From Nostocoides sp. F2B08 (GTDB lineage: Bacteria > Actinomycetota > Actinomycetes > Actinomycetales > Dermatophilaceae): a stretch of DNA of 64,000 bases. The notes beneath the pieces were generated by a model. It was not told where the DNA came from. It made no database searches and worked only from the letters and a program-made list of their open reading frames with translations. The DNA lies in contig NZ_WESE01000012.1 in the NCBI RefSeq assembly GCF_009184895.1, positions 12,580 to 76,579 of the forward strand, in the 5' to 3' direction. The translations under genes and the position numbers were made by a program. Position 1 is the stretch's first letter. The number at the start of each line of letters is the position of its first letter. Below are positions 43,969 through 53,492 of this stretch, piece after piece.

Positions 43969-46900
43969 GTGACTGAACCGAGCCGCCAAGCTGGCGGTAG
44001 CGGACCTCGCTCCTCCCTCGATCGCGTTGTGACCGCGATCGAGGCGCGAGGCTTGCCCACCGCATCGCCTCGTCAGAACAGCGTCATGGCGGGGTGCCCG
44101 GTTCACGATGAGAGCACCCCCTCACTGCACATCACCTGGCGCAGCGGGCCCCGCGGGGGAGGGGTGCTGCTCTACTGCCACGGATGCCAGGCGCAAGCGG
44201 ATCAGATCGCCGAGGCCATCGGCTTGACGATGAGCGATCTGTTCGACGAGCCCCTACCCGAGCGGGACCGCAGCCTGTACCGGGTCGGGAAGAGTCCCGC
44301 GCGCCGACGCGCGGGACAGCGACGGGGCAAGCTGGGCAAGCTCCCCACGCTGCTGCCCAAGCCTCCAGCCGCCGCCACCCCCGAGGTTGATCACCAGTGG
44401 GTGGAGATCGAGCGCTACCCCTACCTCGACCATGAGGGCCGCCTGGTGCAGGAGGTTCTCCGCGAGGAGTGCACCGCCGAGGGCAACCGGCACAAGCAGT
44501 TCCGCCAGCTGTTTGTGACCCGTGAAGGGCGCCGGGTCAGGCGCAAGCCCGAGGGCTTCTACCCGGTGCTCTACCGGGCGCCCCAGGTCGCCGCAGCGGT
44601 CAAGGCGGGCCAGGAAGTCTGGCTGCTTGAGGGGGAGAAGGACGTTCACACCGCCGAGAGGCTTGGACTGGTTGCCACGACGAACACTCAGGGCGGCAAG
44701 AGCTTCCCGGCGGACCTGGTGGATGAGTTCGCCAACGCACTGGTCGTGGTCGTCCTTGACCGCGATTCCACCGGTTGGGCCCGCGGGGTCGACCTGCATG
44801 CCAAACTCACCGCCGTAGGCGCGACCGTCCGTTTACGTCTACCCGACCTGACCGAGCCCAAGTCCGACCTGACCGACCATGTCGACGCGGGCAAGGCGCT
44901 CGACGAACTGCAGTGGGTCGAGGTCGAAGAGGTCGCGATCTGGCACGAGCTGATGTCGGTGCAGGGCGAGTTCCGCTCGTTGCAGCAAGCCATCGAGGAG
45001 GCGCAGGGACGCTGGGCGTTGGCCGAGGACGGGCAGGACGTCGAGGACAACCGGCGGTTCGCCAAGCGGTGGGCGTTGGAGAGCCAGATCCGCCAAGAGG
45101 CCCTGCGTGATGTGGTCGACAAGATCTGCGCACGGGGAATGCGCATCGGCACCGCCTGGGTGGGCGAAGCCCTTGAGATCGCCGAGAACCTGCTCCTCGA
45201 GGGGACCGAGGCCGCGCGCCGCTGCCACCTGCTCGTCCAGGTTCCCGTGCCGGAGTCGCTGCGACTTGCGACCCCCGCCTCAGACGGGACGCCGGCGGAG
45301 AACGATCCGCCCAAAGCCTCAGTGACCGAGGTCGTCACCGACGACAGCGACTGGTTCGGGCACAAGGGTGTCGGCTCGGACAACACCCCCTTCCGGGTTC
45401 TGGGCGGCAAGATCGTGCAGTGGGAGCCAGACCGCTCCAGCCGTCGGCAGCGCGAGGACTGGGACGAGGACGACGGCGAGGCCGGCAAGTTCAAGACCCT
45501 CCTCTCCATGGTGGTGAAGGTTTCCTGTCGGGAGTACCTGGAGGTCGAGCACGACCACGACGTCGAAGACACCGAGCTCATGGGCCGCTCCACACCGACT
45601 AAGCGGCAGGTGAGCGCACCCAAGACGCTGATCGCAGTTCGACTGCGATACCCCGACGAGGTCACCGGGGAGCTGCTGGAGATTCGGGTCATGGCCGACC
45701 AGTGGCGCGACCACTCCTGGCTGGAGTCGCTGCCCGGTCCGCCGGACTACGACCACAAGCGCGCCGGCCTCGACCAGCTGCAACGAGCCATCCTCGCGAT
45801 CAGCGAAAACGTCGTCGACGAGGTGCTCTACCGCGCAACCGGATGGCGGGAGAATCCCGACGGGACCCACAGGTTCATCCACCGGCGCGGGGCGATCTCC
45901 GCAGCCGGGCACGAGGATGTCGAGGTCGCCTTCTCCGGGCCGATCGAGCGTTACAACCTGCCTGACCCTGTCCGTGATCCGGTAGCGCTCCGCACCGCGT
46001 GGCAGTCCGCGTCGGCCACTATGTTGGACCGGCTCCCCGTGCGCATCGCAGCCCCGCTGCTCGGCCAGGTCTTCAGGGCGGTCATGGGCCACAACCCTTG
46101 GGTGCTCACCCTCGTCGGACCGCCCGGGTCCTACAAGACCTCAGTGGCCGCCAAGGCCATGCAGCACTTCGGTGAGCGATGGGAGCACAAGAAGCCCGCC
46201 TCCTCGATGTCCGGCAACGGTGACACCTTCAACGCGCTGCGCTTCAAGCTGCACAACGCCAAGGACTGCCTCTACTGGATGGACGACTTCGCGCCCACCC
46301 GCAGCTGGCTGGAGGCACAGAAGCACCTCGAGGAGACCGCCCGGCTCATCCACAACCAAGAAGAGCGGTCCCGATCGTCCAGAGACGGTTTGTCCATCAG
46401 CGACGGCACCGGGCCGCGGGCCAGCGGCCTGTGCACCTCCGAGGTCATGCCCCGGCCGGGGTCTGGCGCCGAGCGGATGCTGGTTGTTCCATTGGCCAAG
46501 GAGGACGTCGACACCGCGCTGTTGTTCCCGCTCGACGAACAGCTCTCGCGGCACCAGCGGGCTCTGGTGATGGCGTCCTACATCTCCTGGCTGGCCGGGG
46601 ACCTGGTGGGCAAGCGCACGCACTACATGAAGATCGCCGACGACTACGCCGACGTGCTGGTCGAGCGGGCGGGGGAGAGCGTGCGGCAGGCCGCGGCGAT
46701 CTCCCACATCTGGGTCGGCTGGGTCGCCATGAGCGACTTCCTGCTCCAAGCGGGCGCGATCACCGCCCAGGAGCGCACACTCACTCTCCGGCGCGTAGAC
46801 GAGGGACTACACGAGGCCGGCCGGGCTGCGGTCAACCCCGATATGCCCCGCACCACCGGCGCCCGAGCCCGTGAGCTGCTCGCCTACGCGCTGCGCCAAG

Positions 46901-49392
46901 GCATCGCCTACGTCGACGATGTCAGGACCGGTGAGTGCCCGCCATGGCCCCTAGCCGGCCGCTTGGGCTGGCGACGAACGGTCACCGAGACCGACATGGC
47001 CGGCTCGCCAAGCAAGTACCGCCTCGAGCGCAACGGCATCCGCCTGGGATACGTCATGCACGACCCCGGCCCGAAGGACCGCGGCCGGGTCCTCATGTGC
47101 GAGTCCACCCAGCTCGAGGCCGTCCTCAAGGCTGCCTCGGCCACCCAGGCCGAGAAGCTGGAGATCGACCGCAACACCGCCTGCCGGGCCCTGCACGATG
47201 AGCACGTCCTGATCCCCGACACATCCGAGGGCCGAACCCGTCACACCGTCAAGTGCCGCATCCACGCTGAGGAGCGGGATGCTCGCATGGTCACCCTCTA
47301 CCTCGACCGGGTCATCGGCGAGGAGGACGACGAGGTGGACAACGGTCCGGAGGATGACGGCAACGCACCGGACGACGGACCCCAAGGCGACGACGGTGGA
47401 CACAGCCCCGACACCGGCGGAGCCGACCCGGTACTGCAGATCCCTGGCCTGGACAGCGAGGACCCACAACCGGTGGACGCCGCGCGCAGCACGACCCAGT
47501 CTGGGAACAGTGCCGACGCCAACCACGCCGGCGACAGTGAAGGGACTGACCATCCCAGCGAGGAGAACCCAATGAGCGAGGCTGTGTTCACCCCGCGACC
47601 GCACACCGACCTCGACGGGGTCGTGGGCTGGACCGAGCAGATCCCACCCGCCGACGACGCGCCCAGCGGGCAGACCGTCGAGTGCGTCGTGTGCGGGGTG
47701 CGCAGTGGCGTGGTCATCTCCGGGACCCGTGTGCACACCGTCTGCTGGGAGGGCAGCACCGCCACCGAGCGGGCCTCTCAGACCCCCATCGGCCACCCGT
47801 GGAAGCGAAGCCGCCAGCCCGCCGGTCAGTCACAGCCGCAAGAGGCACCCGACGTGGTCGACGTGGCGGCCGCACAGGTGCAGGATCCTGTACCTGCGGC
47901 ACCGTCGTCGCGGGCACGCACCAGTGCAGCCAAGACTGCTGACGACAACTCCAAGTTCCGTGCGGCCGCAGCCGTCGTCGATGTTGACGGGATCTGGCTC
48001 AGTAACGGTGAGTTCATGGAGATGCCAGGGGAGGGGCCCCAGCACGCCGGCGACCTGGTCCGCCTGGCCCAGTGGCTCTCACTTGGCACCACAGTCACCA
48101 AGTACCTGGACGCGGCCGCTCAGGTGTGGGTCGGAGACGACCTGGCTCGGCGTATGGGCATCGACGTCGAGACGATCGCCAAGGCATCCGAGCAGGATAG
48201 GGACAAGGTCACCCGAGAGGTCAGCGCAAGCAGCACTGCCGTTACCGCTGCCCGAGGCGCCGGGTACAGCTTCGGCGGGAAGAACGGGGACGCGCTCGGG
48301 CGCTGGACGCGGCTTTGGAAGGGGTCCGAGAAATCGGTGTGGGTGGTCTTACTCGCAGCGATCAGCCGGGACGACACCAACGTCGCGCTCATGCGCGACG
48401 AGCCGGATCACGCCGCGCTCGCTCGACGTATCGGGCTTCTCGCCGACGCTCTCGGCCACCCATACCAGCTGTCGGGATCCACCACCGGTCTGGACCTGAT
48501 GACCACCCTGCGGCACCGCGACCGTGACCGGTTCTTCCCCGTCCTCGAGCCGTGCCCTCCCGCTCAGGTGAGCAACGTGGAGGCCGACATCTCCTGGTGC
48601 AGGCCGCCAACCGACGAGGAGCTCACCCACGAGTGGATCCACGCCTACGACCGTTCCGGCTCCTACCTTGCCGGCGTCAGCGGCCTTGAGCTTGGCGTCG
48701 GCGCACCGACCCACCACCCGGACGGGACCGCATTCGTGCCCAGGATGCCCGGCTACTGGAGGGTGGAGATCCCCGAGACCGGAGACTGGCGGATGCCCCA
48801 CCCCCTCGACCCTCGCGGGCTGCACGCCGGCAAGGTGCGCTGGGTGACCACCCCGGCGATGGAGTTCGCCGGCGAGCAAGGCTACGAGCCCGAGGTCGTC
48901 GAGGCCTACACCTGGTCCGAGCGGGCTCGGATCCTCGACCCTTGGTACGAGCGGATCCGGGACGCCAGAACCCGCCTGGACGTCGACGATGTCGACAGCC
49001 AGGTCGCGCGCGACCAGCTCAAGCAGATCTACGCGCCCACTATCGGGATGCTCGGCTCCAGCACCCACATGAGCGGCCGTGTCGGGTATGCGCCGGAGAG
49101 ACGGCACATGATCATCGCCAAGGCGCGCACCAACATCCTGCGGCGGATCACCACCATCGGCAACGAGACGGGGCGCTACCCGGTCGCTGTCATCGCTGAC
49201 ACCGTCCTCTACACCTCCCCGGATCCAGACCCTCTCACCGCCTGGCCCGGGGGCCAACGGTGGCTGGGCCGCGAGCTCGGCCGGTACAAGGTCGAAGGCA
49301 GTGCCCGCCTCCACGAGCATCTGGAGTTCCTGACCGGCGGAAACTACAAAGGTAAGGACGCCATCGTCCAGCGCGATGCCGGGGCTGAGTGA
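43969..49392 (+). CDS. Primase/AAA+ helicase with Tap-like C-terminus
   Basis: Predicted 1807-aa replication protein. A CHC2-like zinc finger (CPVH... YCHGC, about 42-75) is followed by a TOPRIM region (LLEGEKD near 220, VLDRDSTG near 261). A helicase part has Walker A GPPGSYKTS at 717-725 and an acidic Walker B near 770. An acidic linker (about 1120-1205) and a CVVC...CW pair near 1240 lead to a C-terminal region of about 470 residues. That region (ending with YLEP-like WYERIRDAR and RYPVAVIADTVLY) resembles my recollection of Streptomyces Tap. The GTG is supported by GGGAGG 10 bases upstream; ATG 43951 is possible. This is likely the plasmid replication initiator. Confidence 0.8.
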   Translation: MTEPSRQAGGSGPRSSLDRVVTAIEARGLPTASPRQNSVMAGCPVHDESTPSLHITWRSGPRGGGVLLYCHGCQAQADQIAEAIGLTMSDLFDEPLPERDRSLYRVGKSPARRRAGQRRGKLGKLPTLLPKPPAAATPEVDHQWVEIERYPYLDHEGRLVQEVLREECTAEGNRHKQFRQLFVTREGRRVRRKPEGFYPVLYRAPQVAAAVKAGQEVWLLEGEKDVHTAERLGLVATTNTQGGKSFPADLVDEFANALVVVVLDRDSTGWARGVDLHAKLTAVGATVRLRLPDLTEPKSDLTDHVDAGKALDELQWVEVEEVAIWHELMSVQGEFRSLQQAIEEAQGRWALAEDGQDVEDNRRFAKRWALESQIRQEALRDVVDKICARGMRIGTAWVGEALEIAENLLLEGTEAARRCHLLVQVPVPESLRLATPASDGTPAENDPPKASVTEVVTDDSDWFGHKGVGSDNTPFRVLGGKIVQWEPDRSSRRQREDWDEDDGEAGKFKTLLSMVVKVSCREYLEVEHDHDVEDTELMGRSTPTKRQVSAPKTLIAVRLRYPDEVTGELLEIRVMADQWRDHSWLESLPGPPDYDHKRAGLDQLQRAILAISENVVDEVLYRATGWRENPDGTHRFIHRRGAISAAGHEDVEVAFSGPIERYNLPDPVRDPVALRTAWQSASATMLDRLPVRIAAPLLGQVFRAVMGHNPWVLTLVGPPGSYKTSVAAKAMQHFGERWEHKKPASSMSGNGDTFNALRFKLHNAKDCLYWMDDFAPTRSWLEAQKHLEETARLIHNQEERSRSSRDGLSISDGTGPRASGLCTSEVMPRPGSGAERMLVVPLAKEDVDTALLFPLDEQLSRHQRALVMASYISWLAGDLVGKRTHYMKIADDYADVLVERAGESVRQAAAISHIWVGWVAMSDFLLQAGAITAQERTLTLRRVDEGLHEAGRAAVNPDMPRTTGARARELLAYALRQGIAYVDDVRTGECPPWPLAGRLGWRRTVTETDMAGSPSKYRLERNGIRLGYVMHDPGPKDRGRVLMCESTQLEAVLKAASATQAEKLEIDRNTACRALHDEHVLIPDTSEGRTRHTVKCRIHAEERDARMVTLYLDRVIGEEDDEVDNGPEDDGNAPDDGPQGDDGGHSPDTGGADPVLQIPGLDSEDPQPVDAARSTTQSGNSADANHAGDSEGTDHPSEENPMSEAVFTPRPHTDLDGVVGWTEQIPPADDAPSGQTVECVVCGVRSGVVISGTRVHTVCWEGSTATERASQTPIGHPWKRSRQPAGQSQPQEAPDVVDVAAAQVQDPVPAAPSSRARTSAAKTADDNSKFRAAAAVVDVDGIWLSNGEFMEMPGEGPQHAGDLVRLAQWLSLGTTVTKYLDAAAQVWVGDDLARRMGIDVETIAKASEQDRDKVTREVSASSTAVTAARGAGYSFGGKNGDALGRWTRLWKGSEKSVWVVLLAAISRDDTNVALMRDEPDHAALARRIGLLADALGHPYQLSGSTTGLDLMTTLRHRDRDRFFPVLEPCPPAQVSNVEADISWCRPPTDEELTHEWIHAYDRSGSYLAGVSGLELGVGAPTHHPDGTAFVPRMPGYWRVEIPETGDWRMPHPLDPRGLHAGKVRWVTTPAMEFAGEQGYEPEVVEAYTWSERARILDPWYERIRDARTRLDVDDVDSQVARDQLKQIYAPTIGMLGSSTHMSGRVGYAPERRHMIIAKARTNILRRITTIGNETGRYPVAVIADTVLYTSPDPDPLTAWPGGQRWLGRELGRYKVEGSARLHEHLEFLTGGNYKGKDAIVQRDAGAE

Positions 49393-49988
49393 TGAGCGAC
49401 CTTCGCGGCAAGCTCTTCACCGCCCTGACCGGCCGTAAGGCCGACGTCTCCGGACAGGCCGGGGGAGACCTGCGCGGCATGCTCATTGCCGTCGGCGGAA
49501 CCTCCCGCCGCACCAAGTCCGGCATTGACCTGACCCAAGCGGCCAAAACCCTGGGCGTCTCACGACGCACCGTCGAGCGATGGGTCAAGACAGAGCAGAC
49601 CGGCGCCGGTCAGCGTCCTTCAGCGCAGCACGCCAAGTCTCTGGCCACCAAGGCGCGTCAGGCTGCGACCACCAAAGCCGGCAGGCGAGCAGCCCTGGCC
49701 GGCTCCACGATGCGGCAAGCCATCGCCAGCCGAGGCGCCCGCCTCTCGATCACCGGCGTCCAAGGGCCGCACGCCGCGGGGCGGGACTACATGCGCAACC
49801 GGACCACCCAGCTCGAGCTGGACCCTGCCGAAGCCGAAGCCATGATGAACGCTTGGGAGAATGGCGGGGAGAAGGGCTTCATGGCGTGGGCCACCGGCCA
49901 CTGGGGCAACGAGTACCTCGACGACTGGAAGTTCGATGCTGTCGACGGCATCGACATCGAGAGGCCTTACGGCGGTGGATGGCGATGA
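49392..49988 (+). CDS. Tpg-like HTH protein downstream of the Tap-like gene
   Basis: Predicted 198-aa protein. An HTH (LTQAAKTLGVSRRTVERWV) is followed by a basic stretch (residues about 80-120) and a C-terminal region ending in GIDIER, a layout like Streptomyces terminal proteins (Tpg). The ATG overlaps the stop of the Tap-like gene (TGATG), matching the tap-tpg order. If correct it would bind or cap plasmid ends. Sequence similarity is weak and needs testing. Confidence 0.45.
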   Translation: MSDLRGKLFTALTGRKADVSGQAGGDLRGMLIAVGGTSRRTKSGIDLTQAAKTLGVSRRTVERWVKTEQTGAGQRPSAQHAKSLATKARQAATTKAGRRAALAGSTMRQAIASRGARLSITGVQGPHAAGRDYMRNRTTQLELDPAEAEAMMNAWENGGEKGFMAWATGHWGNEYLDDWKFDAVDGIDIERPYGGGWR

Positions 49989-50022
49989 CCACCCGCCGGG
50001 GCGGCAACCGGAAGAGCATCTG

Positions 50023-50679
50023 ATGGCCCCCGTCTGGACCAGGTCGCGACTGGAACGGGCCATGTGCCTGCGGTTCGGATTCGGCCATGACCAGGTGTCG
50101 CCAGACACTGCAGCCGCGGCCGCGGCGATGGGAGTCACCAGGCGCACCGTGCAGCGTTGGCTGCACGCCAAGCACGGTCGCTCCGTGGCCCACATCCCCG
50201 CCAAGCGGCTCGAGCAGCTGATCGAGCTGCTGCTCCCTCGAGCCGAGACCCTGGCGCGCGAAGAGCAGCAGGCGCGCTACGCATACAAGGCCATCGACGG
50301 TCTGCGTCTGCCCCGCAAGATGGGGATCAAGCCCGCGTGGGAGAAGCAGCGCTGGCTTGAGACACACAGGGTTGTGGTCCTTCAGATCCCCGTCGGCCAC
50401 CTGAGAATCCGCCAGCTCGCCATCACCCGGGACGAGCCGAATCGAGTCGCCGAGTTGGCGCGGCGGGGCAAGGTCGTCGACGAAGCCCTGGTCCCGACAC
50501 GATTCCACGCCACCGTGTTGGTGCACGAGACACTGGCGCAGCTGGGCCCCTGGCGGTTCCAGGCTGGCGATGACCAGGTCGTTCAGGGATTCACCCAGGC
50601 ATGGATGGCTGAGGGCACCACCCCGAAGACCCACTTGAGCTCCGCCGCGCTACTACTGACCCGAGCACGTCGGCGATGA
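50023..50679 (+). CDS. HTH protein of the replication region
   Basis: Predicted 218-aa protein with an HTH near residues 28-50 (TAAAAAAMGVTRRTVQRWLHAKHG) and a mainly helical body. It lies 35 bp after the Tpg-like gene. It shares the general HTH-first layout with that gene and may be a paralogue or replication accessory. Confidence 0.6.
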   Translation: MAPVWTRSRLERAMCLRFGFGHDQVSPDTAAAAAAMGVTRRTVQRWLHAKHGRSVAHIPAKRLEQLIELLLPRAETLAREEQQARYAYKAIDGLRLPRKMGIKPAWEKQRWLETHRVVVLQIPVGHLRIRQLAITRDEPNRVAELARRGKVVDEALVPTRFHATVLVHETLAQLGPWRFQAGDDQVVQGFTQAWMAEGTTPKTHLSSAALLLTRARRR

Positions 50680-50816
50680 TCGCCAGCCCTCCCCGTCAGT
50701 GGCATTACGGCGGGTCAGCGGCCTCATCCTTCATCCTGGCCCTGGCTGTCACAGAGCGTGGCCGGTGGGTACCTTCCACCACCACCAGCCCACCGCGAAG
50801 GAAAAGGAGCCGAACG

Positions 50817-51704
50817 ATGCCAAGGAAGGGCCACCCCGATTACGCGGTAGACCCGGACCGTGGCTCTAGCGCGTCACCGGCCAAGAATGCCCGCCTGGTC
50901 GACCTCGACGAGCACCTTGACCGAAGCCAGAGCCGTGCCGGGCTGCGGGACCTGGATTCCATGACCGAGGGCATGAGTGGACTGAGCCGGATGCAGAAGG
51001 ACCGCGAGCGGCTCTTCCCTCGCGGCACAAACGCTGACCTGGGCGACTCGCGGATGCGGCGTCAGCTACCCCAGGAAGGTCAGGAGCGTAGGCCGCTGTC
51101 CTCGCGTCAGCGCAACGAGCGCAGCAAGGACCGCCATGACGCCCAGGCAACCATGCCGCTGACCCAGTTGCGCGCGCAGAAGGACCTGGTCACCCGGCCG
51201 GAACGGTGGCGGGATCTCAACGACCAACTGTCAGCCGGCACCGGGGACGTTCAGGCGCTCACCGAGAAAGACCAGGAGCAAGTGCGACGGGTCGACCGCG
51301 CAATCCAGTCCTACGAGCGTCACAACGACCGTGGGCACGTGCTCTACAGCAACGTCCGCATGCCCTACTACATCAACCATCAGAACCTGCCTGGGTTCCT
51401 GCGCAACAACTTCGGCGCCGGTGACCGCGTCGCCTTCGACCGGTTCACTCATGCCACCCACCAGTTGCACGAGACCGCCGGCTACGTCAACGACCCGGAC
51501 GGGCGGGTCGCGGTGTTCGAGCTACAGACCCGGCGCGGCGCCTACCTGGGACAGTCGGACAAGAAGGACAACACTCAGCACCTGCTGCCTCGGGGGATGG
51601 AGCTCGAGGTGGTGGGGGTGCAGGAGGCGTCCTACCGTGCGCCCGACGGATCCACCGGGTCCCGCATGGTCGTGCAGCTGCGCGATGTCACCCCCGAGAG
51701 TTGA
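50817..51704 (+). CDS. ADP-ribosyltransferase-like protein
   Basis: Predicted 295-aa protein with a disordered, charged first half (to about residue 160). The second half resembles a mono-ADP-ribosyltransferase fold: an Arg after a beta-strand (LYSNVRMP, R181), FTHATH (about 210-215) in place of STS, and LPRGMELEV near 258-266 at the place of the Q/E-x-E strand. ATG 50817 is fixed by AAGGAG; upstream extensions lack support. It could modify host or rival proteins. Activity is not assured because the Ser and Glu motifs are atypical. Confidence 0.55.
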   Translation: MPRKGHPDYAVDPDRGSSASPAKNARLVDLDEHLDRSQSRAGLRDLDSMTEGMSGLSRMQKDRERLFPRGTNADLGDSRMRRQLPQEGQERRPLSSRQRNERSKDRHDAQATMPLTQLRAQKDLVTRPERWRDLNDQLSAGTGDVQALTEKDQEQVRRVDRAIQSYERHNDRGHVLYSNVRMPYYINHQNLPGFLRNNFGAGDRVAFDRFTHATHQLHETAGYVNDPDGRVAVFELQTRRGAYLGQSDKKDNTQHLLPRGMELEVVGVQEASYRAPDGSTGSRMVVQLRDVTPES

Positions 51705-51724
51705 TCACCACAAGGAGAGCAGTC

Positions 51725-51883
51725 ATGACCGAGACCAACGACGACGCAGCCCAAGCGGCCGAGCGATCCGAGCGAGAAGAGATGTTCGGGTTCCACCCTG
51801 AGATCCTCAGTGAGGCCGCGGGCCTTCCCCGCAAGGTCGCCGGGCGGGTCTACGAAGACCCCACCGCGGCCGAGCGCAGCTGA
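51725..51883 (+). CDS. Small partner-like acidic protein
   Basis: Predicted 52-aa protein, Glu/Ala-rich, with CAAGGAG 7 bases before ATG 51725. It follows the ADP-ribosyltransferase-like gene by 20 bp, so it may be an immunity or accessory protein; this is inference. Confidence 0.45.
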   Translation: MTETNDDAAQAAERSEREEMFGFHPEILSEAAGLPRKVAGRVYEDPTAAERS

Positions 51884-51896
51884 CGCGCTGGCTGGC

Positions 51897-52121
51897 ATGC
51901 CGAGACAACCGACCGGGTCGGACCTGCTGACGAGATGGGCCCACTCCCACCCTCGTCAGAGCGTGTGCCCGGGGTGCGAGAAGGACTGCTGCCGTACTGG
52001 CCTGCCGCAGCTGGTCTACACCTTCGAGAGCTGCCAGTGCTCGTCCTCTTCCTACCCGCACCTGATGGAGCAGATCTGGCATCGGGTGTGCTTGGCGGCT
52101 GGTGAGGCGGGCCCGGCGTGA
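51897..52121 (+). CDS. Small Cys-rich (zinc-ribbon-like) protein
   Basis: Predicted 74-aa protein with CPGCEKDCC and CQC clusters, probably metal-binding. Its stop overlaps the prepilin peptidase GTG (GTGA), so it is co-translated with it. Function unknown. Confidence 0.55.
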   Translation: MPRQPTGSDLLTRWAHSHPRQSVCPGCEKDCCRTGLPQLVYTFESCQCSSSSYPHLMEQIWHRVCLAAGEAGPA

Positions 52122-52765
52122 ACCTGGCGAGCACCCTCATCGGCGCGGCCGCGGGCATGGGGGCCGGGGTGGCCCTGTGGGTGTGGCTGCGCACGGGAAG
52201 GTACCGCCTCAGTGAGGACGCCCCTCGTCTGAGCCTGGCCCATACGCGGATCGTTATCCCGGCCGCGGCCGCGGCCGGAGCCCTCGCTGGGGTGCTGGAT
52301 GACCCATGGCTGGTGATCGCTGCGTGGGTCTACCTCGTCGGGTCGGTGGTGGTGGTCTGGATCGACCTGGACGTGCACCGCATCCCAGACCGTCTGCTGA
52401 GCTGGTGGGCCCCGGCCCTGCTCGCCTCTCTGGTCTTGGCCACAGCTATGGGTGGTGGGGGCTGGGGAATGCTCGTGACCGCACTGCTTTCCGGCGCAGC
52501 CCTGACGGTGCTGTTCCTGGTCCTGGCGCTGGTCGGGTCGATGGGACTGGGCGACGTCAAGCTCGCCGGAGTGACCGGACTCATGCTCGGCGCGCTCGGA
52601 TGGGCCGCCCTGACTACCGGTGTGGCCGCCGGGTTTGCCGCCGGCGCTGTCGCCGCCCTCTGGATGCTGGTACGTGGTGCTCGGGCGAGCAGCCATCTTG
52701 CCTTCGGGCCGGCCATCATCGTCGGAGCGGCCGCAGCAATCGCCAGGGCCGGCCTCGCCGGGTGA
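52118..52765 (+). CDS. A24 prepilin peptidase
   Basis: Predicted 215-aa membrane protein with about six hydrophobic helices. Two catalytic aspartates are visible in WIDLDVHRIPD (near residue 86) and GLGDVKL (near 147). It would cleave Flp and the TadE/G pseudopilins, as TadV does. The gene is 12 kb away from the Tad operon. Confidence 0.85.
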   Translation: MNLASTLIGAAAGMGAGVALWVWLRTGRYRLSEDAPRLSLAHTRIVIPAAAAAGALAGVLDDPWLVIAAWVYLVGSVVVVWIDLDVHRIPDRLLSWWAPALLASLVLATAMGGGGWGMLVTALLSGAALTVLFLVLALVGSMGLGDVKLAGVTGLMLGALGWAALTTGVAAGFAAGAVAALWMLVRGARASSHLAFGPAIIVGAAAAIARAGLAG

Positions 52766-52908
52766 GGGTGTCCCCGGCCGGTGACCCTTGCACCTTCCCC
52801 GGGCGTGAAGCCTCGCCTACTGATTGCGGTGGTCGTCCTCGCACTACCTACGCAGTGGCCGTGACCCGAGCCGATGGGCAATGCCTTGGGCGTGGCGGGC
52901 AGCCGCTG

Positions 52909-53358
52909 CTAGTCGGCTGGGGTAGCCAAGTGTCTGTAGCGCTTGTGCACCCCGGCAGTGCTGCGTGCGAGCCCGTCGTGCTCCACTAGGAGCGTGGTGA
53001 TGGTGCGCCATGACAGGCCGCTTCCCAACGCCCTCGTGATCACGAGCTCGAGGTCGACACCCTGATCCAAGGCGAGTCGGGCTTCGCCTACGGCACGGTT
53101 CCACGCCAGGCGCGGGTGGTCCGCCAACCATCTCTCGACCTCGTCGGCGTCGAATGCTGCCGGGGCGGTCCTGGATACGGACGGCAGGGGTGCCGGCATC
53201 CCCACCGTCAATCGGGGCTTGGTCAACGTCGACTCGGCGCGGCGAGCCTGCGCGGGGGCGGCTCGAAGGGATGAGCGAGAGGGCCGCTCACCGACGATCT
53301 CCTCAATCCGAGATGCCAGCTCCTCGTAGCCATAGGTGACCTGCCGGGGGTCGCTCAC
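52909..53358 (-). CDS. HTH-type DNA-binding protein
   Basis: Predicted 149-aa protein. The N-terminal part (YGYEELASRIEEIVGERPS and later FDADEVERWLADHPR) resembles a split MerR/excisionase HTH; a second helical unit (GLSWRTITTLLVEHDGLA) lies near the C-terminus. It is divergent from the WhiB gene at 53493, so it may control that promoter. The start is a GTG. Confidence 0.6.
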   Translation of the reverse strand: MSDPRQVTYGYEELASRIEEIVGERPSRSSLRAAPAQARRAESTLTKPRLTVGMPAPLPSVSRTAPAAFDADEVERWLADHPRLAWNRAVGEARLALDQGVDLELVITRALGSGLSWRTITTLLVEHDGLARSTAGVHKRYRHLATPAD

Positions 53359-53399
53359 GGGCTGCAGTCTACGGACACCACGAGCGACAGCCGGTTGGA

Positions 53400-53430
53400 G
53401 TTGACGGGTCGCAGCAAGTGCGAGAGGGTG
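53400..53430 (+). promoter_or_regulatory. Shared promoter/operator element, copy C
   Basis: TTGACG (-35-like) with GACGGGTCGCAGCAAG at 53403-53418, the 16-bp core identical to copies A and B. It points toward the WhiB gene at 53493 and lies in the 134-bp divergent gap. The -10 region is weak. Confidence 0.55.
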
Positions 53431-53492
53431 GATCCATCGCTCCCACCAAGGGCGAGAACCGGACTGACCAGCCGGAGAGAGAGGGGAACCTC

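Noticed and set aside
44688-46092. Minus-strand open frames inside the primase/Tap-like gene
   Set aside because: They overlap the TOPRIM/AAA+ coding sequence and lack ribosome sites and motifs.
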